Assembly: GCF_000350225.1 (NCBI RefSeq)
Contig: NW_005178504.1
Location: 1-64,000, forward strand
Source: Chondrus crispus
Taxonomy: Eukaryota; Rhodophyta; Florideophyceae; Gigartinales; Gigartinaceae
Direction of reading: 5' to 3'
DNA length: 64,000 bases
The position numbers and the translations under genes are program-made. Shown here one piece after another: positions 31,611 through 42,055 of the stretch. The notes under the pieces were generated by a model. The model saw only the letters and a program-made list of their open reading frames with translations, was not told where the DNA came from and ran no database searches. Position 1 is the stretch's first letter. Every line of letters starts with the position of its first letter.

Positions 31611-31709
31611 TGTCAGACCGCACGGGACAGACTGTCTGAGTGTACGAATATAAGTAGGCGCACAGAGCGACGACGAGGAAATAAAGGACATCGGTCTCGT
31701 GTTCACACA
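31611..31709 (+). repeat. Copia 5' LTR (99 bp)
   Basis: Starts TGTCAGACCGCAC and ends GTGTTCACACA. Despite its size it holds a TATA-like GAATATAAGTAGG and an AATAAA (around 31680). It is followed by GGTTATGGGCAAC, a candidate primer-binding site. Confidence 0.85.
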
Positions 31710-31857
31710 GGTTATGGGCAACACTCGCTAACCACTCCCCAACACGACGTCACACACCCGATCCCTCCGCCATCAGAGGCCCCTCCCTACTCCCTCACAT
31801 CTCACCGCACTACTGACATACTTCCCACCTCCCCGGCTCCAGCCAGCACTCAGCAAC

Positions 31858-34800
31858 ATGGATAAACGCTCAGACGTTCCCAAACTCGACACAGCCAACT
31901 ACGGCCCATGGCTCGTAGCAATTCGCGCCGCAGCTCACACCATCAACTGCATCAACCACATCACCCGCAATCCCGAAGTACCCCAAGATCCAAACCAACA
32001 GGCAGAATTTCAGCGCAACATACACTATCTCATCGGCAAAATCATATCATCTATCCCACCCGAAATTGCCAACTTAATCATCACACCGACCAGCGATCCT
32101 ACAACCTACGAACTCATAACAGCAATTACTGCACACCTTGACACCACGAACACTTCCGATCACAAGTACCTCAAGCAACTCGCGGAACAAACCGTATTTC
32201 TACCCGACATGACACTCTCTCAATACATCACAGCCCATGAAACAATCAGAACCAAAATGATAGCGGCACGCTACCCCTCTATATCAGACCCGAGGACAAC
32301 TGTAGAATTTCTCATTGACGGACTACGCTTCAATCCAGTCACATCTACAGTAGGTGTCCAACTCATCTCACTAGATCCCCACGATGTCAAGGATTTCGTA
32401 CACAAATTCAACCGCATAACTTCCTACACCTCCTTCCAAAAATCCACCAGTACGACACAAGGATTTCCGCCTATCATAACTACAAGCGCGAACCAAGACA
32501 CATGGCGAACAGCCCCCTCCTTTCGTCGAGTGCCACGTCGTATCTCGAACCCATGTAAGTTTCATCAAAGCAGAGGCATACCTCATCCGGTCCACAGGGA
32601 CTACGAATGTCGACACCCTCAACACCCTCGTCACCAACGGAAAACAACCACCAAACAATACACGCAAGCTCGTACATTAGCCCCAGACGTCCCGCACATT
32701 ACCGAGGGAGTGCATGAACAACCAATCATATCAGCTGAAGACCATCAACCCCCGCCATGTACGTATACACTCGACTCCGGAGCTCATCCGTCACATGTCT
32801 CCCACACCAAACATATCCCCTACCCGAACTCCTATCGCGCCAAAACGTACACAGCAACTAACGACAGCACCCACTGTACACACCGTGGTCAGACATCAAT
32901 CAAGACGAATATGAACAACACAATACCCATACCAGCCCTCGTTACGCCGAAGATCAAATCCAATCTGCTATCCGTCCATGACATCACGATCCACCATGGA
33001 AACGTGCTCTTCACAACAACCAAAGCAATCATGTACGCTCGAAACAAAGGCACAACCAGGATTCTCGGAACCGCTCCATGGAATCACAAACATCAAGCAT
33101 ACACCTGGAGCTCCACACAGAACCACGCTCATAGTGCTCGCACACGACCCTCCAATACTAAAAATACCAAGCTAGCGCAACCCAAATCCAATGAGCAACC
33201 TTCACCTTCTCTCTCACCCTCTCTCTCAAAACCCAATCTACTACTCTCGCAACGTCCAAATACCACCACCGCAAAGCACCACAACACTCAACCCATCTAC
33301 AAGCTTCGCAAAACCCAACCCACACCCACTCCCCCATCCCTGGACATTATCGCACTCCACGACTGGCATTTAAAACTTAACCACGCACCACCCCGCGTCA
33401 TCCAATCCATTGCCCGTCAACAACTCGTGCATGGAATACCACCCCGCCTCGCCTCGATCTCGGCCACCATATCTTGCTCAACATGTGCCCACGCCAAACA
33501 AAGACCTTACCCGCACAAACCAAAGCAGCACTCCTACAAACCGTCAGAATACATCAGCTCTGACACATGTGGTCCCATCAATCCTCCATCACTGCAAGGG
33601 CATCTACACTTCCTCTCATACATTGATGCCGCCTCCCGATACCTCATCCTATTCTTTCTCAAAGATCGACGCAAAGTCGGGATAATTATGCCTCAATTCT
33701 TCAAGCAACTTCGCCAAAACGGCCGCCTTCCACGCATATACCGCACCGACAACGCAAAAGAATTCAAATCGAAAGCCGCTCTCCACACGTACGCTGACCT
33801 AGGCATACAATACCTCAACAACACGCCCCATCAGCCCCAAGAAAATTCCTTGGCCGAGCGCATTAACCAAACGATAATGAATGCAGCTCGAGCCAACCTC
33901 AAACACGCCAACTTACCCCCATATTACTGGGAAGACGCGGTCAAAGATGCCGCATACAAATACAACATCATGCCGCACACCAGCACCGGATCCACACCAT
34001 ATGAATTGTGGCATGGCACCCCCGCTCAACCAGCACAGCTACTCACATTCGGCCAGCTTGGCACCATACCGGTATACAAATACAAAACCAAACTTCAAGC
34101 CCGTGCGATAACAGTACGATACATGTATGCCCACACCCCAGACCATCTCACTGTACAGGATACCCAATCTCAAAAATACCACCAAATCCGAACTCAGGAC
34201 TTCCGCCCATACGACAAATACCGTGACCCTACTCACACCCACCATCACAGCTTCAAAGCCACTCTTGCCAAGAAGATCCAAGTCCCACTCATCACTCCCG
34301 ATCCCAAAAATCACAGCGCCGCCCGCCAATACCCTGACGCCACACAATGGGCGATAGCCCACAACAAAGAACTCGACAAGCTCGATGAGACCAGCACAAT
34401 CAAATGGCTCCCAAACTCAGCTATCCCTGCTCATGAAAAACTCATACCACTAACCATGACATATCGATACAAGCGATCCTCACAAGGACAAATAACTGAA
34501 CGGAAGGCCCGCTGTGCAGCACGAGGAGACCAAATGATAGCAGGACATCACTATGACCCAGATAACGTCACAACATATATGGCAGAGAAACACACCGTCA
34601 GACTCCTGCTATCCATAGCCGCCGCACGCAATTGGACCACAGAACATATGGACATCTCATCCGCATACTTATACGAGAACTACTGTCACAAAAAACCAGT
34701 CTTCATAAGGCAACATCCCAGGTTCGTCGGCTCCATGAAACATCCCTGCAAAGGTGGAAAACTAATCAAAAACATATATGGAACACCTCCACCCGCGCAC

Positions 34801-35978
34801 ATCAACTACGATGGATTGGTCGCCCACCTCCTCAAGCATCAATACCAACCCACACAAGCAGACCCGTGCCTATTCCACAAACACAACCAGCAAGGCTCTA
34901 TCATCATTGCAGTAAGCATGGACGATTTCCTATCAATAGCATCAAATCCTAACCTCCACGATCAACTACACATCGACCTCAGTCGAAAATACAAGGTGAA
35001 ACGACTTGGATTCCCCTCCAACTACCTAAAATGGACAATCACAAAACAAGAAAACCAATCCATCCACATATCTCAGCCCATCGTCATCGCCAATATTCTA
35101 GAAAAGGCACGCATGACCACATGCAATCCAAAACCTACCCCCCTCCCATACAAAACAAACTTTGACGAAGCATCCAAATCCGAAACTCTCACATCGCCGC
35201 AAGCAACGCTGTCCGGCAAATCATAGGCGACCTGCGCTACGTCGCAGACAGTACAAGACCGGACATTCACCTCGCCGTCAACAAACTAGCCACAGTCATA
35301 CACAACCCTACCATCACTCATAATCAACTCTTAAAATGGCTTCTTCGATACTTGAAAGGAACTCAACGACACGGCATCGAATTCACACGCAACAGTTCCC
35401 CCAATCAACATGCACTCAAGAGTTACGCGGATTCCGACTTCGCCAACGACCCCGACCGAAAATCGAGGACAGGGATAATCCATACCATGTACGACTGCCC
35501 CATCAGTTGGACCTCAACTAGGCAAACCACAGTAGCCAGCTCCACTTGCGAAGCTGAATATTTAGCGGCATCCACTGCTACACAGCAGACACACTGGATT
35601 CGACGTGTACTTGACGACATAGGCCTTCCAGAACCCCATCCAACACCACTATTCATCGATAACCAAGCCACGATACAAGTCGCCAAAAACTCAGCGCCCA
35701 CCAAACGCAAAAAGTTCATTGACATCAAGCATCACATCATCCACGACCACATCTCCCGGGGCACCATAGCAGCGACACACATCCCAACCAGCGACAACCT
35801 GGCCGACTATTTCACAAAACCCCTCGGACGCCTTCGCACAAGTGAGCTCCTGAAGAAGCTGCACGTCAACCCCCCTAATCTCAATCCCCATCGGCGAACC
35901 CCACGACTGTCAGACCGCACAATTACATTCGCCGATGGAAATCTCGATAGTCAGACCGCACAGGACAGACTGTCCTGA
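31858..35978 (+). mobile_element. Copia gag-pol region
   Basis: From the ATG at 31858: a Gag-like N-terminus (MDKRSDVPKLDTANYGPW), a protease motif LDSGAHPSHV near 32772, an integrase zinc finger (LNHAPPRVI...CSTCAHAK) and core (SSDTCGPI, YRTDNAKEF, PQENSLAERINQ) between about 33370 and 33870. Reverse transcriptase follows (TYRYKRSSQGQITERKARCA, HMDISSAYL, VSMDDFLS) from about 34430 to 35100, then RNase H (SYADSDFAND, SSTCEAEYLA, DIKHHIIHDH) to the end. It would encode all proteins of a cytoplasmic particle cycle. It belongs to a broken element. Confidence 0.88.
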
Positions 35979-36048
35979 GTGTATGAATATAAGTAGGCGG
36001 ACAGAGCGACGACGAGTAAATAAAGGACATCGGTCTCGTGTTCACACA
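35950..36048 (+). repeat. Copia 3' LTR (about 99 bp)
   Basis: GTCAGACCGCAC...GTGTTCACACA, matching 31611-31709 with about 5 differences including one indel. A second partial copy of its start (TGTCAGACCGCAC) occurs at about 35908, just upstream. Confidence 0.82.
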
Positions 36049-36174
36049 AAATTAAACCCGAATATGAGGGCTCCACGTGGAGGGACAGTCCAGGCGATCG
36101 CTTCCTTGTTCCATCAGAGCACACGCTTGCTTCCCCATTCCCGTCTACTCCTCCCACCTGATCATCCCTTACGC

Positions 36175-36320
36175 TCCCCCAACGCCCACCCGCTCCCCCC
36201 ACATTGCCGCAACTCCCACCCGCTGCTTTTCTGACTCCCCCAACTCCCACCCGCTCCTCCCCACGTTGCCACAACTCCCACCCGCCGCCTTTCCGACTCC
36301 CCCCAATTTACACCCGCATC
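36175..36320. repeat. Minisatellite of CCCACCCGCT units
   Basis: The blocks CAACTCCCACCCGCTCC and CAACTCCCACCCGCTGCTTTTC-GACTC alternate with CCACRTTGCC, giving roughly two and a half copies of a 55-60-bp unit. It lies between the Copia LTR and the ORF at 36521; the rest of 36049-36520 shows nothing further. Confidence 0.65.
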
Positions 36321-36520
36321 TCCATTGACCCCCTACCTTCCACCCACCTAGTAAGCTTCTTTTCGTCGAAGGGCGTCCGAGTTTTTCCTGGCGTCTTGAT
36401 AATAACCTTCGCCACAGTGCACAACTCTCAAAAATTACTTTCCTTCTGCTTTCTGCGCTTCGCGCTTCTGTATTATGCGTTTCGCGCCTTGCGGCACTTG
36501 AACTACTACGAACTACCACC

Positions 36521-38596
36521 ATGGCTTCAAGACATGATGCCAACGATAAGCCAATCTATGAGATTCTCGCTCGATGCGAAGCTCTCTTCGGGAAACTGAG
36601 AACTGGGGCTTCCTCTGAGAGGAAACAGGACTGTGTTTCTATTATTTCTGAGGAGTTTATCATCCCTACTAAAGCCTTCGAAACTCTCATGAGCTTGACA
36701 GCTCTCATGCACTATACCACTGCTCGGACATACATTCAGCGAAACTCGGAGCGATTCTGTATCCTCAGGTGCAACGCCTTTCTACATGGACTTGACGCTG
36801 CACGAAGTTCACGCGAGTTCTTAAACAGTGATCTTTTCCTCGCCTTGGCATCACATGGAAGCTACAAAGTGGAACAAGATATTTCCAAAACTATAAACCA
36901 AATGGATCTCGACGCGAAGAACATATGTACAGTTTTCTTCTTGAAGATGTCTGTGTTTGCAAGCTCGTTGTGTGGATGTTTTTCTGCCTACAAAGATCCT
37001 ACTGTGGCGAATGTTACCGAGGTATTAAATCTGTTCTGCTCGAAACACTGGTCGACTGATTGCGTGCGGAGCCAATACAGTTTTACGTTCCGTGCCTTCG
37101 GCATGCGCAAAGGATGGGACATCATACCGGATATCATTCTAACCAACTTAAAGGCATTGCAGTATGCCAACGGACGTGAGAACGTATCTGGTCAACATGT
37201 CACCAACGTCCTAGAGGATTGGATTTTACAAGTGGTACAAAAGGTTTTGCAATGGATGCTGCAGTACGCCGATGATCGCTACAGGGCTCCAGAGGGGGAC
37301 GACTTCACTTTCGCCCAGGTTGTCGGCTTTTGCATGCACAAACTAATATACTACGTAGGCCCGATGTTCCGTGCTCCATCTCCTGCAATGTGTGCTAGGA
37401 TTGTCCTGGATCGCGTCAAGGCAGAACTTCGGGTGGAAGAATGCAACCGTGACTATGCTGACGGTTCTTATGCTGGGACAGGCCGAGCACGGAGAGCAGG
37501 AGCGCTAACGGGGAATTCTCAGGGAGTCTATAGGACTGAAGCGTTAGCTATTCTTTCAGAGAGAGCTAGAGCTCCTAGGCCGCTTCCGGCAACCCAACCA
37601 CGCTGTAACGTACCAGGATTGAAAAAACTTGAAGAGCCTGGGCGCGAGTTGCAGCACACACAGCGCGAGCAACGACGAATTTCGGATGAATTGATCCAGT
37701 CTTCGAGGAGGTTGAGAGACAGACTTGAGTCTATAACGGAGTCACCACCTTCCAAGAAGCGCAGGTCGACGTTTTCATGTTTAGTTCAGATGAGCAACCA
37801 GACACTACCAGACCGAGATCTTACCATGGACCCATCTCCTGCGCCTCGGCGTCCGCAACGTCGATCGAGATTCAGGTATCAACAAACAAGTTTGTCATCC
37901 TCTGATCAAGCAATAGCCCGAACGGCGCCACCAAGACTTCCGGTATTTCCGCAGTGGGACAACCTTCCGCAGAAACATTTCTTCGATGCTCCGCAGTGGT
38001 CATCGCTGCATGAAGAACACGACAAGGCCCATCCGGAGGACCCTGCAAGCACGCGGAATCCTGGAAAACAGTCCTATCTCAGTGAGCTACGGAAGGAAGC
38101 ACGTGAATTTATTCCTCCTGCAGTTCCTGAAGAGAGAAGGATCGCACCATGGAAATTGATGACAGAACGCGCGGGGAACATCGCACTTATGAGGCATGGG
38201 CTCGTGCAACGGATTCCTGTTGAGTATGACTTGGACTACCCAGACTCCGACAATGAGGACCTCACCTACACGGGTCGCCCCAAGCAGCCCTCGTTTGAAG
38301 CTTTTAACAAGTTTCTGGATATGGACTTCGAGATTCTACTGTGCTCTGTGACGTACAGCAACCTGGACTGGAAGGATGGAGATAGAGAAGATAAGGATAC
38401 TGATATTCTGAGGGGTAGAAATAGCGATGCCTTTCTGAAGCATTTCATTACGGAGAACAGACGAGCTATGAGTATCCTGCCGGAGGACTGCGACAACGTC
38501 ACGAAGTTCTCCGACTACATGAAGTGCATATGTAGTGCAATAATGGGCTCTACATGGGGTTGGAACGAAAGGAAAATAATTGGATATGACAAGTAG
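36521..38596 (+). CDS. Unrecognised 691-aa ORF with its 3' end in a family C element
   Basis: It is intronless, with an excellent start context (CCACCATGG). Residues 1-320 form a helical, Cys- and aromatic-containing region (for example YEILARCEALFGKL, FEILL further on). Residues 330-470 are Arg/Pro/Ser-rich with a likely nuclear signal (PPSKKRRS near 406). The last third has acidic and Tyr-rich stretches (VEYDLDYPDSDNEDL). I recognise no family. From about 38526 to the stop, the sequence is the internal tail of a C element and the stop codon lies within the LTR, so the original C-terminus was probably lost and replaced by roughly 23 element-derived residues. It is either a truncated host gene or cargo of an unknown element. 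Confidence 0.55.
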   Translation: MASRHDANDKPIYEILARCEALFGKLRTGASSERKQDCVSIISEEFIIPTKAFETLMSLTALMHYTTARTYIQRNSERFCILRCNAFLHGLDAARSSREFLNSDLFLALASHGSYKVEQDISKTINQMDLDAKNICTVFFLKMSVFASSLCGCFSAYKDPTVANVTEVLNLFCSKHWSTDCVRSQYSFTFRAFGMRKGWDIIPDIILTNLKALQYANGRENVSGQHVTNVLEDWILQVVQKVLQWMLQYADDRYRAPEGDDFTFAQVVGFCMHKLIYYVGPMFRAPSPAMCARIVLDRVKAELRVEECNRDYADGSYAGTGRARRAGALTGNSQGVYRTEALAILSERARAPRPLPATQPRCNVPGLKKLEEPGRELQHTQREQRRISDELIQSSRRLRDRLESITESPPSKKRRSTFSCLVQMSNQTLPDRDLTMDPSPAPRRPQRRSRFRYQQTSLSSSDQAIARTAPPRLPVFPQWDNLPQKHFFDAPQWSSLHEEHDKAHPEDPASTRNPGKQSYLSELRKEAREFIPPAVPEERRIAPWKLMTERAGNIALMRHGLVQRIPVEYDLDYPDSDNEDLTYTGRPKQPSFEAFNKFLDMDFEILLCSVTYSNLDWKDGDREDKDTDILRGRNSDAFLKHFITENRRAMSILPEDCDNVTKFSDYMKCICSAIMGSTWGWNERKIIGYDK
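38526..38591 (+). mobile_element. Internal 3' tail of a lost family C copy
   Basis: GCATATGTAGTGCAATAATG and the purine-rich run to GGATATGACA match the sequence before the LTR at 52527 and, reversed, that after 60661. Element tail before an LTR that also serves as the 5' LTR of the next copy points to a tandem or recombined arrangement. Confidence 0.75.
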
Positions 38597-38744
38597 TCCG
38601 GGTTGGGGGACACACGTGTGAATAATTGCACAGTTTTAATTTTTAATTATTTTATTTAGTTAATTAGTTGGCATTAATTTTGCTGACATTAGATTAGATC
38701 TAGGATCTAGCGCCGCGAGATACTGTAGTGGCTCCGGCTGGGCA

Positions 38745-38751
38745 ATATATA
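38745..38751 (+). promoter_or_regulatory. LTR TATA box of C2
   Basis: GGGCAATATATACCTTAG. Equivalent boxes lie at 52644-52650 and, inverted, near 60499-60505, at the same place in each LTR. Transcription would start about 30 bp downstream, so the duplicated block lies in the transcribed part. Confidence 0.6.
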
Positions 38752-38970
38752 CCTTAGCCCGCTGACCACCAAGTCAGTAAAGGTAACCCGAGTTGCCGGA
38801 GTTAGATCTCGCCTTCGTCGAAGACGGCTTCCGTTCACGCGACGCGCTTCCCTTCTACGCTTCTAACAACATCCTCTATTGCTCGGGGTCCCCCTTTTCT
38901 TTATCCTTTTTACCTTTTCTATCTCTTATCCCTATCCTTTTCTATCTCTACATCTATTTTTCCCTTAATT

Positions 38971-39275
38971 GTGTTGGTTTCATTGGAGTCGGTCGTGACC
39001 GATCCGGTGTTGGTGTGATTGCCATCGGGCTGCACGTAGGTCGTAGCGCTGCTACAGTGTCTTGTTCCGTCAGAAGGCTGTTGCAACGACGCCTCCTTCG
39101 AAGGTCTTATCATACAAGACAGTGTTGGTACCACCAACCGCGATTGCGATCGCATTGGTGTCGATGTTTTGCCATCGGGCAACACGTTGGTCGTAGCGTT
39201 GCTACATAGTTACGTTCCCGTCGGGTAGTGCTAATCGAGCCCCCGTCGAAGACCTTGAATTATATACAAGGTGCT
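38971..39275 (+). repeat. Tandem duplication within the C LTR (152-bp unit)
   Basis: Unit 1 starts GTGTTGGTTTCATT at 38971 and unit 2 GTGTTGGTACCACC at 39123. Each has, in order, a palindrome, GCCATCGGGC, a GTAGCG-TGCTAC near-palindrome and a (C)CTTCGAAG or CCGTCGAAG block. The same two units occur in the LTRs at 52838-53140 and 59980-60296. Confidence 0.8.
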
Positions 39276-39594
39276 GAAGACGCTCGTCGAGCATTGGCCT
39301 TACAACCAAGCGAACCGCGATTACATTCTCGTAGACAAGCCCAACCTGCACTCGCCGAGCACTCAAGTCTTCACAAGTCTCTACCACCATTATCCTCCCG
39401 GGCCGGGCATCTTTCCTTACCCCCCCGCCGGAGTTGAGCTACAGTGGGCCGCAAGCCCGCACAAGGGGAAAGGGAGCCTCGAAAGCTCCGTAGCGCGTGC
39501 CATCGGCAGTGGTTGTTTCTGTTGCTGTTTTTCTTCTTTTTGTTTGACCGTCGGACTGTGTTCGCGGAATGCCAGCCACATTGCACTACAAAAG

Positions 39595-39610
39595 TTGTCT
39601 CCCGACCTAG
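39595..39610 (+). other. Primer-binding site of family C
   Basis: TTGTCTCCCGACCTAG four bases after the LTR, nearly identical to the B site. A second CGACCTAGAAACT copy follows about 30 bp on. Confidence 0.55.
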
Positions 39611-39752
39611 AAACTAGTGTACAGGAGACCCGACCTAGAAACTGCGTGCGTGGAGACGCACTACATAAGTGGTCTCGGTGACGTAAGTTTATTTGACGTA
39701 TCGTAGTGTTCTCTTTTTTGTTTTGTTTAAGTTCGTTCATTTGTGACGGACC

Positions 39753-42055
39753 ATGTCGACAGTCGCCCCCGGAGACGTCGGTCCCGGGGCGAGCCGAAGC
39801 GGATCGGCAAGGGCGTCCAGGATCCCGCGAGGTCCTCGCACCCGAAGCCAGACCAATACGGCCACGGATCCCGAAGGTCAAGAATCCCCGACGGGGATTG
39901 AAGCCGACAACGATAACCTCGAAACCAGGTTACAGAAGATGATCGGCGAAATTCGCCATGAGACGAAGAAGGATCTCGAGGCTGAATTAGCCCTCGTGCA
40001 CAAGCAACTGGAGTTGCAAACCTCCGAGTTCTACGCCGCGTTGGAAGAGCTGACCGCTCGCCTCGTTCTCGTCGAGAATTCGCTAACCGATGCGACCAAG
40101 GGCCGAGAGCCGGAAGTATTCGAATCGCTGCAGCTCACCGCCAAGGAAGCGCGGCGAGACGCGAATCAAGCCCTGGAGACTCTGGCCAAAACAAGGGGCA
40201 GCATCGATGATAAATTTGACCGCGCCGCGCGCCGCCTCAAGGACCTTGAGCAGGCTGCGGGCCGGTCAGGACCAAGGTTAGAGGAAGGGCCGCTCTCCGG
40301 CGAAGAAACGCCTGAAGACCCAACGAAGAGGGACAAGTTTGTCCGAATTAGGGACTCCAAATGAGAAGTTCCAAGACGGCCAAAGGCCGAAAGAAGAAAG
40401 GCCGCTGGAGTGAGGACCGTGAAATTTTCGACTCAAATTCGGAGTCGAATGGTTCAAAAGGAAATGGTGGCGACGGTTCTTCAAACCATTCAGGAAATTC
40501 CGACCGACAATGAGCAGAAGGAAATGGAATTTCACCGAATAAGAAGAGCTACAAGAGAGGCGGAATTACTTCGTCCGCCTCGCGAAGGGATGTGGACGCG
40601 GAGCCAAAAAATATCGTGACGCGATGCGGTCCGCGATGGGAGGAGTTGGAGGAATTAAATCCGACCAACTACCTCTTCAAGAAGTTGCTTTCGTATCGGA
40701 CGTACCGCTTGCGGAACCCGCAGACGTATTTGTCTAGCGGCCAGCGGTCCGCCGTGCGAAAAATTAGAAGAGACATACCACCGAAGGTGAAGAGAGACAA
40801 TACGTTCACCGGCGATGATGGCGCATTGGTTCTGGATTTCTTGGCCAAGCTGGTTCAAGAATTCGACACGCAAGAGATGAACGAAGGTCAAGCGATCCGC
40901 AGGTTGCCCGAGTTCGTCGGCGGAATAGCCCTAAGACAGTACACTTCTGTGTCACAGACGGCCGGAACCCACTATGGGAAAATTTCCGTTTGGCCGGAGG
41001 CTGTGCAGTGGTTATCGCGAAGTTTCGCGACCGATGAGGCGATCCGCCAAGCCGTGCTCGCCTTGCGAGAAGTACCTCAGAGACCGTCCGAAGACGAGAT
41101 GGAATTATATATCCGTCTTACGGACGCAAGCAATCGATGTGGAAACGTTTTCTCGATGGAGGAACAAATTACGATGTTTATTGAAGGGCTCGACGCGAGT
41201 ATCAAGCCAATAGTGTCCCAATGTCGTCAGGACAATAGGGACGTGTCTTTCCTAAGGCTGGTCAATTATGCGAAGGCGCATGGCTCGGCAAGCCGCGCCC
41301 AGGGAAAGAAGTCCAAGAGGGTCACCATGCAAGCGCCAGAGGCGCTGAGGAAGGGGAGCAAGCAGAATTCCCCGCATGCCGCGCGAAAAATTCGCAGCGC
41401 TGCCCACCTGGCCGAGTCAATTTCTGGGTCAGAAAAAGTAAGCTCTCCTAACCCAAATGATAATAGTTATGGAGGTGCGCTTATTGCCGAGGGCGATTTT
41501 ATTGAAGCATCGGAGGGAATCGGCTACGGAGAAGAAGACCCGAGCGGCGCGTCTACAGTAATGACGCGCCCGCTTACGGGAAGTTCGTATTCGGACGCCA
41601 CGGATCCCGTGTTAGCGTTCCGAGGGCGCGGCCACACGCCGGCGCCGCGCATTCCGATGGAAGACAAGGGCACCACGTTTCGAAGGCCAGGTTGGATGGG
41701 AAGGCAGCAACATCAAGGAAGGCCGCCGGCCCGTGGAGGACCGAGGCCGCAATATCCCGTCAAGAAGCAGGGACTGGTGTGCTATCACTGTTACGAAAAG
41801 GTGCACGCCGCGCCAACGTGCCTTCTTTCCCTCCGGGAAATGCACCTAGTTTTGGGAAATTATGAGGCGTTGTCTCCGATGGAGAGATTGGGGATACCAT
41901 GGACGAGTTATCTGAAGGTCAAGAATTGGTTCGATTCGCAGACGGCGAGCACGCCGAGTGCTTCAACGCCGAGGTCGAACCAACGCTTTAGATGGCCCGC
42001 CGCGGGGCCCGCGTCGTCGGACGTGAGAAGGAACCCGCAGGCGCAGAGAAACTAG
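39753..42055 (+). mobile_element. gag: Gag region of C2
   Basis: It begins at ATG 39753 with a Ser/Arg/Pro-rich leader, then a long charged helical coiled-coil stretch (TRLQKMIGEIRHETKKDLEAE onward). The capsid core has LLSYRTYRLRNPQTY and FLAKLVQEFDTQEMNEGQA. A CX2CX4HX4C zinc knuckle (CYHCYEKVHAAPTC) lies near 41780-41825. The plan matches the A and B Gags. It is part of a broken element. Confidence 0.82.

Larger units (their letters stand above)
31611..36048 (+). mobile_element. Ty1/Copia element with 99-bp LTRs
   Basis: 5' LTR 31611-31709, gag-pol region 31858-35978, 3' LTR about 35950-36048. Domain order gag, protease, integrase, reverse transcriptase, RNase H defines Ty1/Copia. The LTRs differ at about 5 of 99 positions, so the copy is older than A. 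It is nearly whole but broken, with about one interruption. No clear target-site duplication is visible. The coding strand is strikingly rich in A and C. Confidence 0.92.
38592..39590 (+). repeat. Family C 5' LTR (about 999 bp)
   Basis: Starts at (A/T)GTAGTCCGGGTT and ends TTGCACTACA. It contains ACACGTGT near 38620, a TATA box (ATATATA, 38745-38751), a 152-bp tandem duplication (38971-39275) and a polypyrimidine stretch. The same LTR is found at 52527-53457 and, inverted, at 59672-60661. Confidence 0.85.
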
